Positions 31,873-42,642 of a DNA stretch of 64,000 nt are shown here, one piece after another. This DNA is from Brachypodium distachyon (lineage: Eukaryota > Streptophyta > Magnoliopsida > Poales > Poaceae), in assembly GCF_000005505.3 (NCBI RefSeq), contig NC_016131.3, forward strand, positions 44,539,355-44,603,354, written 5' to 3'. Within the stretch, counting starts at the first letter, position 1, and the number at the start of each line of letters is the position of its first letter. The position numbers were made by a program, and so were the translations under genes. Below the pieces are notes generated by a model. It searched no databases. It saw only the letters and a program-made list of their open reading frames with translations, and was not told where the DNA came from.

Positions 31873-33982
31873 TTAGTAGCAGACACCCTTCAGCGCCGGC
31901 GCCGGAGTCTCGGCGTCGTGGGCGACCTGGCCGCCGCAGACATGCCTGCTGCCGTTGCCAGCAGCGCCATGGTTGGCGCCGTTGCCGTTGGCGACCGTAG
32001 TCAGCGGCAGCGCCAGCTTCTGGGCGGCCGGCTTCTCGTTGTCCAGGTCCACGTCGTTGCTCTTGCCCCAGATGAGGGAGTAGAGGCCCACCACTATGAT
32101 CGCCGCGCCAATCACACTGTGATCGACACCACATCAAAACGAGAGATCGAATAATTAGTTATTCTGGCCTTCAGTCCAAGACAGCTTAATTAATGAGGAG
32201 TTGGTCAGTGAGTTTAATCACACACCTTCCTCGGGTGGTCTCTTCTTTGAGAAGGGTGGAGCCCAGCACGGCGGTGATGATCATGCAGAGGGGCTGGAAC
32301 GCCGTCACAAACACCGGCCCGCGCGTCTTCGTCACCAGCCCCTGCACGTAGTACGCCACGCCGGAGCACACCACGCCCTGCACATATATGCAAAGTACAC
32401 AATCGATCAATTTTAACGCAATCTGTCATCCAATTTCATGAGAATTGATGCATGGGCGCCGGGGGGGCGGGGGCGAGGCGCTTACGGAGTAGATGACGGT
32501 GAAGAGGCGGGTGTCGAAGCCGATCTTCCAGGCGGACATGTCCCGGCGCTCGGCGACGAGCGCCACGGAGCCGCTCATGGTGGTGCCGACGACGCAGATG
32601 AGGGAGGTGAGGGAGAGCTGGGCCGGGTAGCTGCGGAGCGTGTTGGACTGGAGCACGAAGAAGCCGGCCCAGGCGACGCAGCTGCCGATCACCGTGATGG
32701 TGCCCTTGAGCCACGTGCCGCTGCTCTGGGCGGCGGCCGCGGCCGCCGCGGAGGCGTCGCCGTGGTGCAGGCCACGGGGAGACCACGGGAACCGCACGAC
32801 GGGGCCGTGGTACATGATCATCAGCACGGCCCCCGTCACGGTGCAGATCGTGCCCATCACCTTCGCCTGGCTGTGCCGGCTCCGGAGCCTCAGCTTCTCC
32901 ATCCTGCGCGCATAATTCGACGAGCATGGTTAATTAACCTGACTGGAATAATTGATTAGTTGAATGTGAATATGTCGGCGGTGTAATTTGGATCCATGGA
33001 TCACGGACGGACGTACCTGAGAATGATGGCCATGAGGAAGGTGACGGCGGGGAGGATGTTGACCAGCGCGGAGGAGAAGCTGGCGGAGGTCAACTTGGTG
33101 CCCAGGTAGTACAGGTTCTGGTCAAGCACAGGCCTGGAATGTTTTTTGTTTTTGTTTTTTGGGAATGCACGTTAGTATACTCATTGACTAGTCAGAAATT
33201 ACTAATTTCTGAATAACCGACTGGGCATGTGGCACGTACTCGAGGAACGCAAGGCCGCAGACCTTGATGAAAATGGGCACCGTCATTTTGGGCCTCGCTC
33301 CCCTGCAATTTTGTTGCGATCAGCAATTAGTACTAGTGACTAACCATAAAAAATTCAAGGAGAATTTATCAAATTAACAGTTCTTAAAAAAAATGTTGGA
33401 ATGCATATATTCATATCGTGCAAAGGCACTTGGGCCGGAGTGCAGCGTGATCAAATCAGATGCTCTGCCCCGCCTCTACATAGTTAAGTGCGCTTACACG
33501 CAAAAAGCACATGAAAAATAGATGTTCCCCGAGTGCATGTGTGTCAGTTCGATCGATCAACAACGGATCCCAGACGATGTCACACAAAAGAAGAAAGGAA
33601 AAAAAGAGAGGATGAAATCAATATATATACCCGTTGTTCAGAAATTAAGGGAGACATGCATAGGATTGCGGATATGACGATATGGTTGTGCGGTGCTGGT
33701 ATTGTGTTTTGCACCAGAATTAACGGTGTTGATTACGAGAGAGAGAGAGAGAGAGAGAGTAATGAAGAATCAAGCTTACTGGTACCTCTCGAAGTAGAGT
33801 GCGAAGGGCGTCATGAGGATGGTGGCGACGAGGTTGCGGTAGGTGACGAGCACGAAGTGGCTCATGCCGCGCTTCATGGAGGCCACGGAGACGATGTACA
33901 TCCCGGCGTACCCGAACTGCAGGAACACCATCATCACGTACGGCTTCACGTCCTCCACCACTCTCTTCCCCAGAAATCCCAT
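31873..33982 (-). CDS. WAT1-related / EamA membrane transporter, 6 exons
   Basis: Exons 33982-33786, 33302-33240, 33133-33017, 32903-32486, 32377-32226 and 32116-31873 join in frame to 396 residues, the usual length for plant WAT1-related (UMAMIT) proteins. Two EamA repeats are visible: the first from VKPYVMMVFLQFGYAGM through RPKMTVPIFIKVCGL and FSSALVNILPAVTFLMAIILR; the second from GTITVIGSCVAWAGFFVLQS through GVVCSGVAYYVQGLV, FQPLCMIITAVLGS and VIGAAIIVVGLYSLIWGKS. About ten membrane helices are expected. Relatives export amino acids or auxin; the substrate here is unknown. The C-terminal tail is Ala/Gly/Asn-rich and hydrophilic. The start is ATG 33982 (MGFLGKRVVED); an in-frame upstream GTG is not used. 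A TATA box lies about 180 bp upstream. Confidence 0.9.
33737..33759. repeat. (GA)n microsatellite
   Basis: An uninterrupted GA dinucleotide run of about 11 units in the first intron of the WAT1-like gene. Confidence 0.8.
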
Positions 33983-34158
33983 GGCCTCCGCCGCCGCTCG
34001 CTCACTCACTCACTCACTGCCCGGTCTCCAACAACCAACTAGCTCGACGGTACGGCAGTGGCCGGCCGGCTGGGCTGGAGAGAGCGCAAAGGTCTACTAC
34101 TGGATGTGCATATATGCGTACGCGGCGACGACGACGAAGTGAGAGCTCGCGGAGCGGC

Positions 34159-34165
34159 CAATTTA
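34159..34165 (-). promoter_or_regulatory. TATA box of the WAT1-like gene
   Basis: TATAAAT on the minus strand about 180 bp upstream of the ATG at 33982, between GC-rich flanks. Confidence 0.55.
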
Positions 34166-34169
34166 TAAC

Positions 34170-34728
34170 CCTTTGGGCGCGTGTGTGGGAAGCGGCGAGC
34201 GCGCGCTGGCTGCACGGCACGGCACACAGGCTGACAGGCCCGGGTCTCTGCTTGGCATGCATGCATTGGACGTATTGGTCTGGAAATCTTGTGGTCAGTG
34301 ATGCCAGCACGTAGTAGTGGTGATGCTGGAGCAGTGTGGACAGAGGTCCACGGATCTCATTCTCGGGAAAAATTAAAGGAGCCACGGATCTGAGTCACGC
34401 TCGATCGTCTCGTCCGCGCGCACCCAGCGCCGATCGATTACGTTGCAACCGCTTGTAGTACTAGTACTGGAGTACTAGCTGGTGTATTCAACAAGTTTTA
34501 ATATTCGATCAGGGAACACTGCCTGTCTGCGATGCGTCGCCTGCTGCTTCCCCTGCCGGCAGCAACGGAGGTTGATGCCTTGCCCTGGCACGGGCACGGG
34601 CACGGGCAGGGCAGTAGTGCGAGTGTGTCGATCGATCGATGTATGACTCAGGCATAGGTCTGACGGCTTATGTCTTTGTGCATCGATGGTAAAAAAAAAA
34701 TTACCGGCTCAAATTAGATTAACGGTAT
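34170..34728. other. Promoter-side spacer
   Basis: Upstream region of the WAT1-like gene. Short tandem runs (cgggcacgggcacgggcac at about 34589-34607; gatc repeats at 34631-34640). No gene seen. Confidence 0.4.
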
Positions 34729-34879
34729 GGTTTTGCTATCGAGAAGTTGACTGATTTTTAATTAGAGACTAGTTGATGTGTTTGTCTCTAAAAAAAGTTG
34801 ATGTGTTTGAACGTTAGATCTTAATCCAACTTTAAGACATTTTGCTTAAAAATTAGACAACTGAAAAATAGTTACACCC
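34729..34879. mobile_element. Small inverted-repeat element, GGTTTTGCTA family
   Basis: Starts GGTTTTGCTATCGAGAAG and ends, on the opposite strand, GGGTGTAACTATTTTTCAG, matching the copy at 13628-13829. It contains a 14-bp duplication around an oligo(A) micro-insert (34771-34809), so it was hit after it inserted. Confidence 0.55.
34771..34809 (+). repeat. Micro-insert with 14-bp duplication inside a MITE
   Basis: AGTTGATGTGTTTG at 34771-34784 and 34796-34809, identical; insert tctct plus six A. It lies within the inverted-repeat element 34729-34879. Confidence 0.7.
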
Positions 34880-36798
34880 TTAGATAAAAGTTACAGCATC
34901 AACCATCAATTCAAGCAGCACTGAAGGCATGAAGACAAATAGGTGCGAGGGAGTTTATACAAGAGGAAAACATATAAAATGCAAGCTCATTAGATATTAG
35001 ATATATTTTGCTTTGTGTTCTGAAAGTATAGTAAAAATAAAAGACTAAAATATTGATAGAAGTTATATGGACAATATACTACATATATTCGACTTTTAGA
35101 CGGATTTTAGGTATGAAGACCGCCGGACCTTACTATACCAATGGAACCGCAACTGAAGTCAAGACGTCACACGCTCTTAATACGTATTTCACAATTAATT
35201 AAGAGTGTGTCTATTTTTAAGTTGCCTGATTTTTAAGCAAAATGTTTTAAATCTTAATTAACGTATTGGAGTCGTTGTACTAACTAGGTAATTCCCCGAG
35301 TGTTGCTGCAGAAAGTTCTATATGCACATCTGGATATGACATTGGGAACAAATGATGATAATAATAATATGCTTCAATGCAAAAAAAATATGAATATTGT
35401 AGACAACACGACTTTATCATTCATAACACCTGTGCAGTAAAACAATAGGAGTAATTCTGATGTACATGAACATCAAAATATGTGTATTTGCATATCTTAA
35501 AAAGATTGATAATGTCATGAAAATATGTGCATTTGGTGAAATATTTATTTATATACAACGTTAAGGTGAAAATCCAAGGTATGAAAATATTAAATTAGAA
35601 AGGACCAACAAAATGAATTCCTAGTGGTCTACAACACATGATGTGGATGGTTGATGAGGACATCCCAACTAATGATACAACCACAGCCCCTACAGCACAT
35701 ACACCTCAACTACCGGAGATACACGGACCAATTACTAGAGCTCGTGCACGACAACTAAATTATCAGGTACTTTCGTTCCTCGGTACTTCATTTAATATTA
35801 ATGAGAATATGCTGCTGCCTAAGATGGGTTCTTTTATGTGTTTTAGGAATGAAGGACCTAGCTTGCACCTCAAGGATCAGCGTTGGACAGCAAACCATGG
35901 AGTTGGCAGCAAGGTGGCGGGAGCTAGCTCAAGTGATGATTTCAGAACATTGAAACCGCCATAACGAGAGATGAGAAGAAGGCCGCATCCTCTTCATCAA
36001 TGGGATTTCGGCCAAGTGGAGGATTCTCCCTCCAATGGGTATCTATGGGCCAAAGATGAGGGTTATAACCTTGCTTTATTAGGCCTAAGGCCATATAATA
36101 GGGTCCAGCCAATTTTTAGATGTTTCCGTTGTGTTTTAGGAGGATTCCTAGGTCGTTTCGGAGTCCCTCAAGGGCCTGTCCGAAAACCACCTAGTTCCCC
36201 TCCTATTTATACCCCATGAGCCCCCCCATGGAGCCTGGGGTTTTTGATTAGATAAAGTTTAGCCTTTGCTACTTTCGTGTAATCGCGTGTGTCGGTTAGA
36301 CCACCTGTTTTACCGTCATCAAGACTCCAACTATATTGAGTATTCAGATTCGTGAACCTTCATATCTCCTATTCGCAATTTCAGATTGCTTTTCATCTTG
36401 TTCTTGCTTGTTCTTCGATTGCTTGCAGGAACAAAGACCTTCGTGGTCAGGTTGATCGTGCCCCCGCGGGATCAATAACCTTCTGGAGTTGGTGTATCGA
36501 TCGCTAAGGCACTACCTCCTAGGTTGTAGTCGGATCGTCAACGTCACCTCCTACCAAATCGATAATTAGGTATCTCATCGAAAGATCGGGACACCCTCGA
36601 GGCTATCAATGGTGATGTGGACACTTTGCATGCTCATGATGTGCATGGTGTGGACAATGATGTGGACACATTGCATGTCAAGCTTGCAGACATTTATTAA
36701 GATAGTGGGGATCGACTTTATAGATATTATAGATTATAGATATGTGAGAGGGTCATCATCACTCTTCCTTCTTTCATGTGCTACTGTTGGATTAATAT
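34880..36798. repeat. Tandem duplication, copy A (split by solo LTR)
   Basis: Sequence 34880-35651 plus 36614-36798 is nearly the same as 36799-37700: both begin near CCTTAGAT(T/A)AAAGTTACA, share GAAGGCATGAAGA, GGACCTTACTATACCAATGG and GTGGTCTACAACACATGA, and end near GTGCTACTGTTGGATTAA. The unit is about 900-960 bp. Copy A is interrupted by a 957-bp solo LTR that copy B lacks. Confidence 0.8.
35652..36608 (+). mobile_element. Solo LTR of a gypsy-type element, 957 bp
   Basis: Begins TGATGAGGAC, ends GAGGCTATCA (TG...CA) and is flanked by the 5-bp duplication ATGGT at 35647-35651 and 36609-36613. The uninterrupted twin sequence at about 37545-37560 confirms the empty site. The first 312 bases are open and read as the C-terminal tail of a gypsy polyprotein (GPITRARARQLNYQ, stop at 35962-35964), so in the parent element the polyprotein ran into the 3' LTR. 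A TATA-like CTATTTATA lies at about 36204. No second LTR or interior remains. Confidence 0.85.
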
Positions 36799-37700
36799 CC
36801 TTAGATTAAAGTTACACATCAACCATCAATTCTAGCAGCAGTGAAGGCATGAAGAAAAATAGGTGTGAGGGAGTTTATACAAGAAGAAAATCATATACAA
36901 GGCAAGCTCATTAGATATTAGATATATTTTGCTTTGTGTTCTGAAGTATTAGTAAAAATAAAAGACTACAATATCGAGAGAAGTTATATGGACAATATAC
37001 TACATATATTCGATTTTTAGACAGCTTTTTAGGTATGAAGACCGCCGGACCTTACTATACCAATGGAACCACAACTGAAGTCAAGACGTCACGCGCTCTT
37101 AATACGTATTTCACAATTAATTAAGAATGTGTCTATTTTTAAGTTGCCTGAGTTTTAAGCAAAATGTTTTAAATCTCAATTAACGTATCGGAGTCGTTGT
37201 AGTAACTAGGTAATTCCCTGCGTGTTGCTACAGAAAGTTCTATATGCACATCTGGATATGACGTTGGGAACAAATGATAATAAGATGCTTCAATGCAAAA
37301 AAAAAATTGTATGACAAAACGACTTTATCATTCAAAACAATAGGAGTAATTTTGATGTACATGAACATCAAAATATGTGTATTTGCAGATCTTAAAAAGA
37401 TTGATAATGTCATGAAAATATGTGTATTTGGTGTAATTAAATATTTATTTATATACAACGTTAAGAAGGTGAAAATCCTAAGTATCAAAATATTAAATTA
37501 GAAAAGGACCAACAAAATGAATTTCTAGTGGTCTACAACACATGACATGGATGGTGATGTGGACAATTTGCATGCTCATGATATGAATGTTAACATTTAA
37601 TGAAGATAGTGGGGATCAACTTTATAGATATTATAGATTATAGATATCTGAGGGTCATTCTCACTCTTACTTCTCCCATGTGCTACTGTTGGATTAAGAT
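36799..37700. repeat. Tandem duplication, copy B (uninterrupted)
   Basis: Second copy of the ~900-bp unit described for 34880-36798. It shows the empty site of the solo LTR. It contains no gene. Confidence 0.8.
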
Positions 37701-37764
37701 CCGACGGCCAAGAAGATCGACTTTTCTCCAACTAATAATCAGTCAACTTCGATGTAGCAAAACC
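37688..37764. mobile_element. End of a GGTTTTGCTA-family element, inverted
   Basis: On the minus strand it starts GGTTTTGCTACATCGAAGTTG and continues to CGGATCTTAATCCAAC, matching the left half of 34729-34879. With that copy it forms long inverted repeats around the whole 34729-37764 block, so the block may be one larger element with a duplicated interior. Confidence 0.5.
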
Positions 37765-38802
37765 AATTAATTAAACAGACCATCCGTAGTACCGGTTGCA
37801 CCTCACCGGGATATTCCGCATGACGAAACATTCAAAAAACAGGCGCATGCATATATAGCAAGCTCGTTTCTAAAGAACGGCTACAAATTCCTGAGGTTTC
37901 TAGCCAGATCACTTTGGACTATGCACAGCCAAAAAAAGGATGGGAACTCGTGTGATCAGCAAGACAGAAAGAAACAACACAAATTTGGTAAGATGTTCTG
38001 TTTTTGTTTTGGGAAGTTCTTTTTGTCCAGCAGTTAGAACTTACTTAGAGGTCTATTAGGAGATCAGGCTTAGCCAACGAAGGATGGGAACCATGGAAAG
38101 CTTCCAAAGAGCAACAAGCCAACAAGCCAACAACCCAACAGAAACAAATGGCGTCGAGATCATATGGTGATCGGAAATGTTACGACCAGATAATTAAACA
38201 GTGAGCCATAGTAGAAGATTAGCAGGTGCAAACAAGAACATGTTGTCGTACTAAAATTTTAGGAGGAATAAAACAAGACGGTTACGACTAATTCATATTT
38301 TTCTTTCCATGAGAATATAAAATGAACTTCTTTGCAGCAAGAATACAAGGGGAACTTTGATTAGGACAGTTGTAAGATCTGCATACAGTAACTACACTAC
38401 TTGCCCTTCTTCACTAATCATTGTGAAGATTAGTCTCCAACCGGGGATTTACTGGCTGCTGAATCAAAAACGTTCTGTCCCTGATGTGGTTCCGAGACAT
38501 AAAGGCAAACATCGAGCTTGGCTTGTGGCGCGCCATTGACGAGTGCAGGGATGCAACATCGTTTTCCTCTAACGACTTGTGTGTAACTTTCAATTTCTTT
38601 AAAGATGGCCCTATGAAAGTTAGTTGATTTAATATACCAAGTATGAACTTGTTGGCCGTCTCGCCAAAGAAAGATTAAGGTGCCTCTATGCAAATAATGA
38701 ATGTTTAGAGCTATTCGCAGGTACACTAGCTTATTTGCTTATGAGACATGCATATTAGTCCGGTGCCAGACCATTCATATCACTTTTAGCGGTATGTACT
38801 TA

Positions 38803-39064
38803 GGACTCATTCGGTTTGTAGGATATGTGAAGGAGTTTTACAGGATTCAAACCTTAGAAATTTTTCCTATCTATAGCATTCGTTTCACATGAATTGAGAT
38901 CATAGATTTCTAAGAATTGATCCCAAATTGACCTAATTTCAAAGGATTCTACACATTAGGTGAGACATCATGGAAAATTCCTAAGGATTGAAATACCAGT
39001 GACATCTCAATCCTCTACTTTTCTTATTCCCGTGATTTCAAAATCCCGTAAACCCAATAAGCCC
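38803..39064. mobile_element. Tourist-like MITE, TTA duplication
   Basis: 262 bp with inverted ends GGACTCATTCGGTTTGTAGG (left) and GGGCTTATTGGGTTTACGGG (right, minus strand), flanked by TTA at 38800-38802 and 39065-39067. The sequence type is that of grass PIF/Harbinger MITEs. Confidence 0.8.
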
Positions 39065-39697
39065 TTAGCAAGTTAGCATATAGGGATGCAGATGTTCTTA
39101 AACAATCCACGACACACATGTGCTCTGAGTCCACGCACATTTTAACTCTTTAGAAATCTAATTGATAAAAATTCGCGGCCCGTACGTGTCTTGCGTACGC
39201 AAAGTCGACAGACATCACAAATCACTACTATACTTTTTTTTTTCTCGCTGATTAGTGTACACGTCATACAGACTGAATTGTCAAGCTGGGAGTCAGTGAC
39301 CAAACCAATTATTCTGCCCACTGATAACCAAATAAGCAACTTCTTAGAACATACATTACATACCCCTTTCCCCAAAAGCAGGCGTATTATAAGAGAAATC
39401 TAGACATTTGGTTGGTAGTATCTCTATGTTTAGATGATGTTGGTATAAGCTCTATATTTAAATCAAACAACTCTCACCAGATTTTATCATCATCAATCTC
39501 TCTAGCTAGTATACATTTTGATCCAGGAAAGCCAGAAGACAAATAAATATGAAGTCATTCATGTTAGGGATATTTATAGCCCTCCCATATTCCTTCTTCT
39601 AATCACCATGTCCTCCATATATTTAGTTATCCCCACAAATAAAATGAACTGGGGTATTAATGGCATCTGTCGCCTACTTTAGGGATTCGATATGCAT

Positions 39698-39748
39698 AAA
39701 GTAGACATATAGCTAGGCTGTCAAAAAAAAAGTAGACATATAGCTAGG
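39698..39748 (+). repeat. Micro-insert with 20-bp duplication
   Basis: Identical 20-mers at 39698-39717 and 39729-39748 (AAAGTAGACATATAGCTAGG); insert ctgtc plus A run. The longest and cleanest case of this set. Confidence 0.8.
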
Positions 39749-42200
39749 AGTGCTAGCAAGACAATCTTTAACCGAAACGAGTAGTCTGTACCTCCATAGG
39801 AAAGGAGTCTCGCCACCAACACGCTAACGCCTTTCAATAACTTTAGCACCAGGCCAACAGGCGCTGAATATCATGACACAAGAACCAAATATAATCTTTC
39901 GAGTGGAAGATGTTTCTGTCGTCGAGTAGTAATTCACAGAGCATGTCTATGGATTGATAATGGAAACTTTTTCCAGGGGAGAAGTTAGCTGGAACTTGGA
40001 ACTAATTACTGGACAGGTGTACGAAGGAACTTGCGCCAAATAATGGCCCAAGTATACGCGCAAGGAAACAACAACACGGCCGGTAACCTTTAATTTCTCT
40101 TCGTTGCATTCAACTGGCCTGTGCCTATACCACAAAAGGGAGGAACCGATTTACGATCGAGGTCGACCCGTGCATGTCTTTCTCTTCCCAAAGAGAGAAA
40201 ATGACGAGGAGTTTCTCCGGCTCTTCTTTCCCAGTGATGGAAAACAACAACACAGCCCGGTTGCTTGTGGTAATCTGAAGCTGCTAGCTTTAGCTGATAG
40301 TGCACATCGGAGGAATGAGTGATTCTTCGATCTCACATGTGAGCAAGCAAGCGAGGCAAAGCATTTGGCAGCTAACTACTGGATGTAATGGTGGCAGCCA
40401 TTAATCAAAGAAAGGCAGGACACGGCCCTCCTGTCCTGGCTAGTGCATGCTGATGCGTGGATGCATGCATTGTGATCTGGTGCGCTCTTGATAGGATTTG
40501 CATCATATCTCTCACCCCAGGAGAGACATGGGAATCCCAGATACCTTCTGCGTCTCGCACTCTAGCTAGCTGCTTATTACTTAAAGTGTGCTTTATTTGT
40601 TGACCTCGCGAAACCTCTGGCCTTAGTTAGATAGTAAGTAGTACTACTCATTCTTGATTAGTTAATTGCAACTTCAACATATATACTCCGCATATAGAAT
40701 GACGAGGTGTAGGTAGAGTTAGACGTGCACAAAAGGATATAGGAGATAACTCTAGAACATGAAGTCATCATCAACATTCTAATTAAACAATCAGAGTAAA
40801 TTTATATTCTCTGAAGTTGTCTGTCGCGCGCGGCTTCGGTTCCGTGGCTTTTTAATTTGGCATCGGTTTCTGACGCATGTTGGATGCAGTTGATAAGCTC
40901 AAGCTTTTGTACTAATGGGAAGCTTGTAGGTGGCTAGCTAGCCGAATATGTTGGTGCTCAATTGGTGCCAACCGATGGTGGCTTTGACATACTAGAGCAT
41001 TCGGCTAGCTCAGCAAACACAGCGATTCAATCATGCATCGAAAGCGCTTCAAGTGTTACTCATACATGAACCAGGTCAATCTTATTAGTACCCAGTAGAA
41101 ATTCATGCTGAGTTCTGACAGGCTATTTAGCTACTTTCAGTACTCAGTTGTGGACAGAACGCAGCAAGAGTGTAATGTTCAGAGGGGGGCAGGATGCATC
41201 ATCTAGTTCGGCTGGTTTCATTCCGCCTAACACGATAATTTGTAAATCCATTCATTAAGTATGAGATATTACCCGATTAATTAGCGGAAAACCAGATGGA
41301 AACCGTTATAGTAGCATGCACACAAAGTGACACCGTGGAACATAACAATATGTTGGGCACCGCTGGCTGATCTGACTGGCTCACACACACATCGAGAAGA
41401 TGACATCCATTGAGGTTGTTTGTAAATGTCATTTCCATCACTCCTTGACCACACCGAGTTCGCCGCAGACGGCTATCAGAGAAGCCCTCACCGCGATAAG
41501 CGCACAAAGCCTATGTCAGCCCACCCAAACAGGTCGGCAATTGCGGTAGTGAGCAACTCCAATTTTGATGGCGAGCTACGAAAGGGTACTATGCACCCCA
41601 AAGAAGGTCACCACAGCAGAACCCTCTATCGCCAAGATATCGCAGTAACTCTGACTTCACATCAACTTAAGAGAGCACAAAGACCTAATGGACCTGCCGA
41701 AGAACTGACTACCAAAATTTTGCCGCATCCCAAACACTGCTCTGTTGCAAAACAAGCCTTGCACGGAATCTGAGGCAGCCGCCCTACCAACAATGCCACG
41801 TCACATAGATACTCTCCAGGCTGAGGGAAGGGTTGCTGAAAGCCTGCCCTCTATGCGGAACAACTCGGTATGGGCAAAGTCATTTCGAACTAGATCGCCA
41901 CAACCTGTAGCGTGCATGTGGTTTGTTGAGATTTTGATGATGCTCCCCTAAGGGCTATGTTTAGGGCAATTAAGTTCACTTCTCATTCTATACTACCCCC
42001 GTCGGTCGGGCGAAAACACAAGGACGGCTGGGATTGACGCGTACCCCTTCGCCCGCCGTGGCAATTTTGTAAATATCGCCGCGTAGAACCCAGCGTATGG
42101 CCCTAGAAAGCCCATACGGGCCGCAAGGGGTTGTACGCGGCTGTATTCGTTGGCGTCGACGTGTATACGTACTCGGCGTACTCGGCGACGGCGTATGCCT

Positions 42201-42378
42201 GTTATGGAATGATACCCGCGTCGTCGGCACAGACTTGCCCCACTATTCCCTCTAATCCAGGGAAAGAAATAACGTCCCGGACACACCCGTTATGGAATAA
42301 AACTCGCGTCGTCCGCATCGACTTGCCCTACGACTCCCTCTAATCTAGCGGAGAAGAAAAAAACGGCCCGGACGCACA
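42201..42378. repeat. 88-90 bp tandem duplication in a 5' leader
   Basis: Units 42201-42288 and 42289-42378 share GTTATGGAAT, CTCGCGTCGTC or CCGCGTCGTC, GACTTGCCC, TCCCTCTAATC and CGGCCCGGAC-type blocks. They lie directly before the ATG at 42392. Confidence 0.7.
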
Positions 42379-42391
42379 ACCACCTCCGGCG

Positions 42392-42642
42392 ATGAAGCGA
42401 ACGCGTGGAGCAGACGACGCCGTGGCTGTTGTCAAGGAAGCTGCAGTCGTGATAGATCCAGTGGAGGAGGAGGAGGAGGAGGCCGTGATCATGGCAGATG
42501 CAGCTGAGGAGAAGGAAGGCGTGACCGTGTTGGTCAAGGAAGCTGCCGTTGTGACAGATCTAGTGGAGGAGGAGGAGAAGGCTGTGATCGTGGCAGATGC
42601 AGCGGAGGAGAAGGAAGGCGTGACCGCGTTGAAAGATCGGTA
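42392..42642 (+). pseudogene. Acidic repeated first exon cut by a retrotransposon
   Basis: Starts at ATG 42392 (MKRTRGADDAVAVVKEAAVV) and stays open for about 84 codons until the retrotransposon end at 42643. It contains two copies of a ~33-residue unit with VKEAAVV-x-D-x-VEEEE, then AVI-x-ADAAEEKEGVT. I do not recognise the protein. The short basic start followed by glutamate-rich repeats suggests a nuclear or structural protein. The rest of the gene is not seen to the right within the copia remnant, so the gene is interrupted here. Confidence 0.5.

Larger units (their letters stand above)
37765..42200. other. Gene-poor spacer
   Basis: About 4.4 kb without a gene I can support. It holds a Tourist-like MITE at 38803-39064 and a 20-bp duplication around a micro-insert at 39698-39748. 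Between about 41.4 and 41.95 kb composition is closer to exonic and a 115-codon plus-strand frame exists (41426-41773), but no domain or splice pattern supports it. Confidence 0.4.

Noticed and set aside
41426..41773. 115-codon plus-strand frame
   Set aside because: No domain and no conserved start context; may be transcribed but is not supported as coding.
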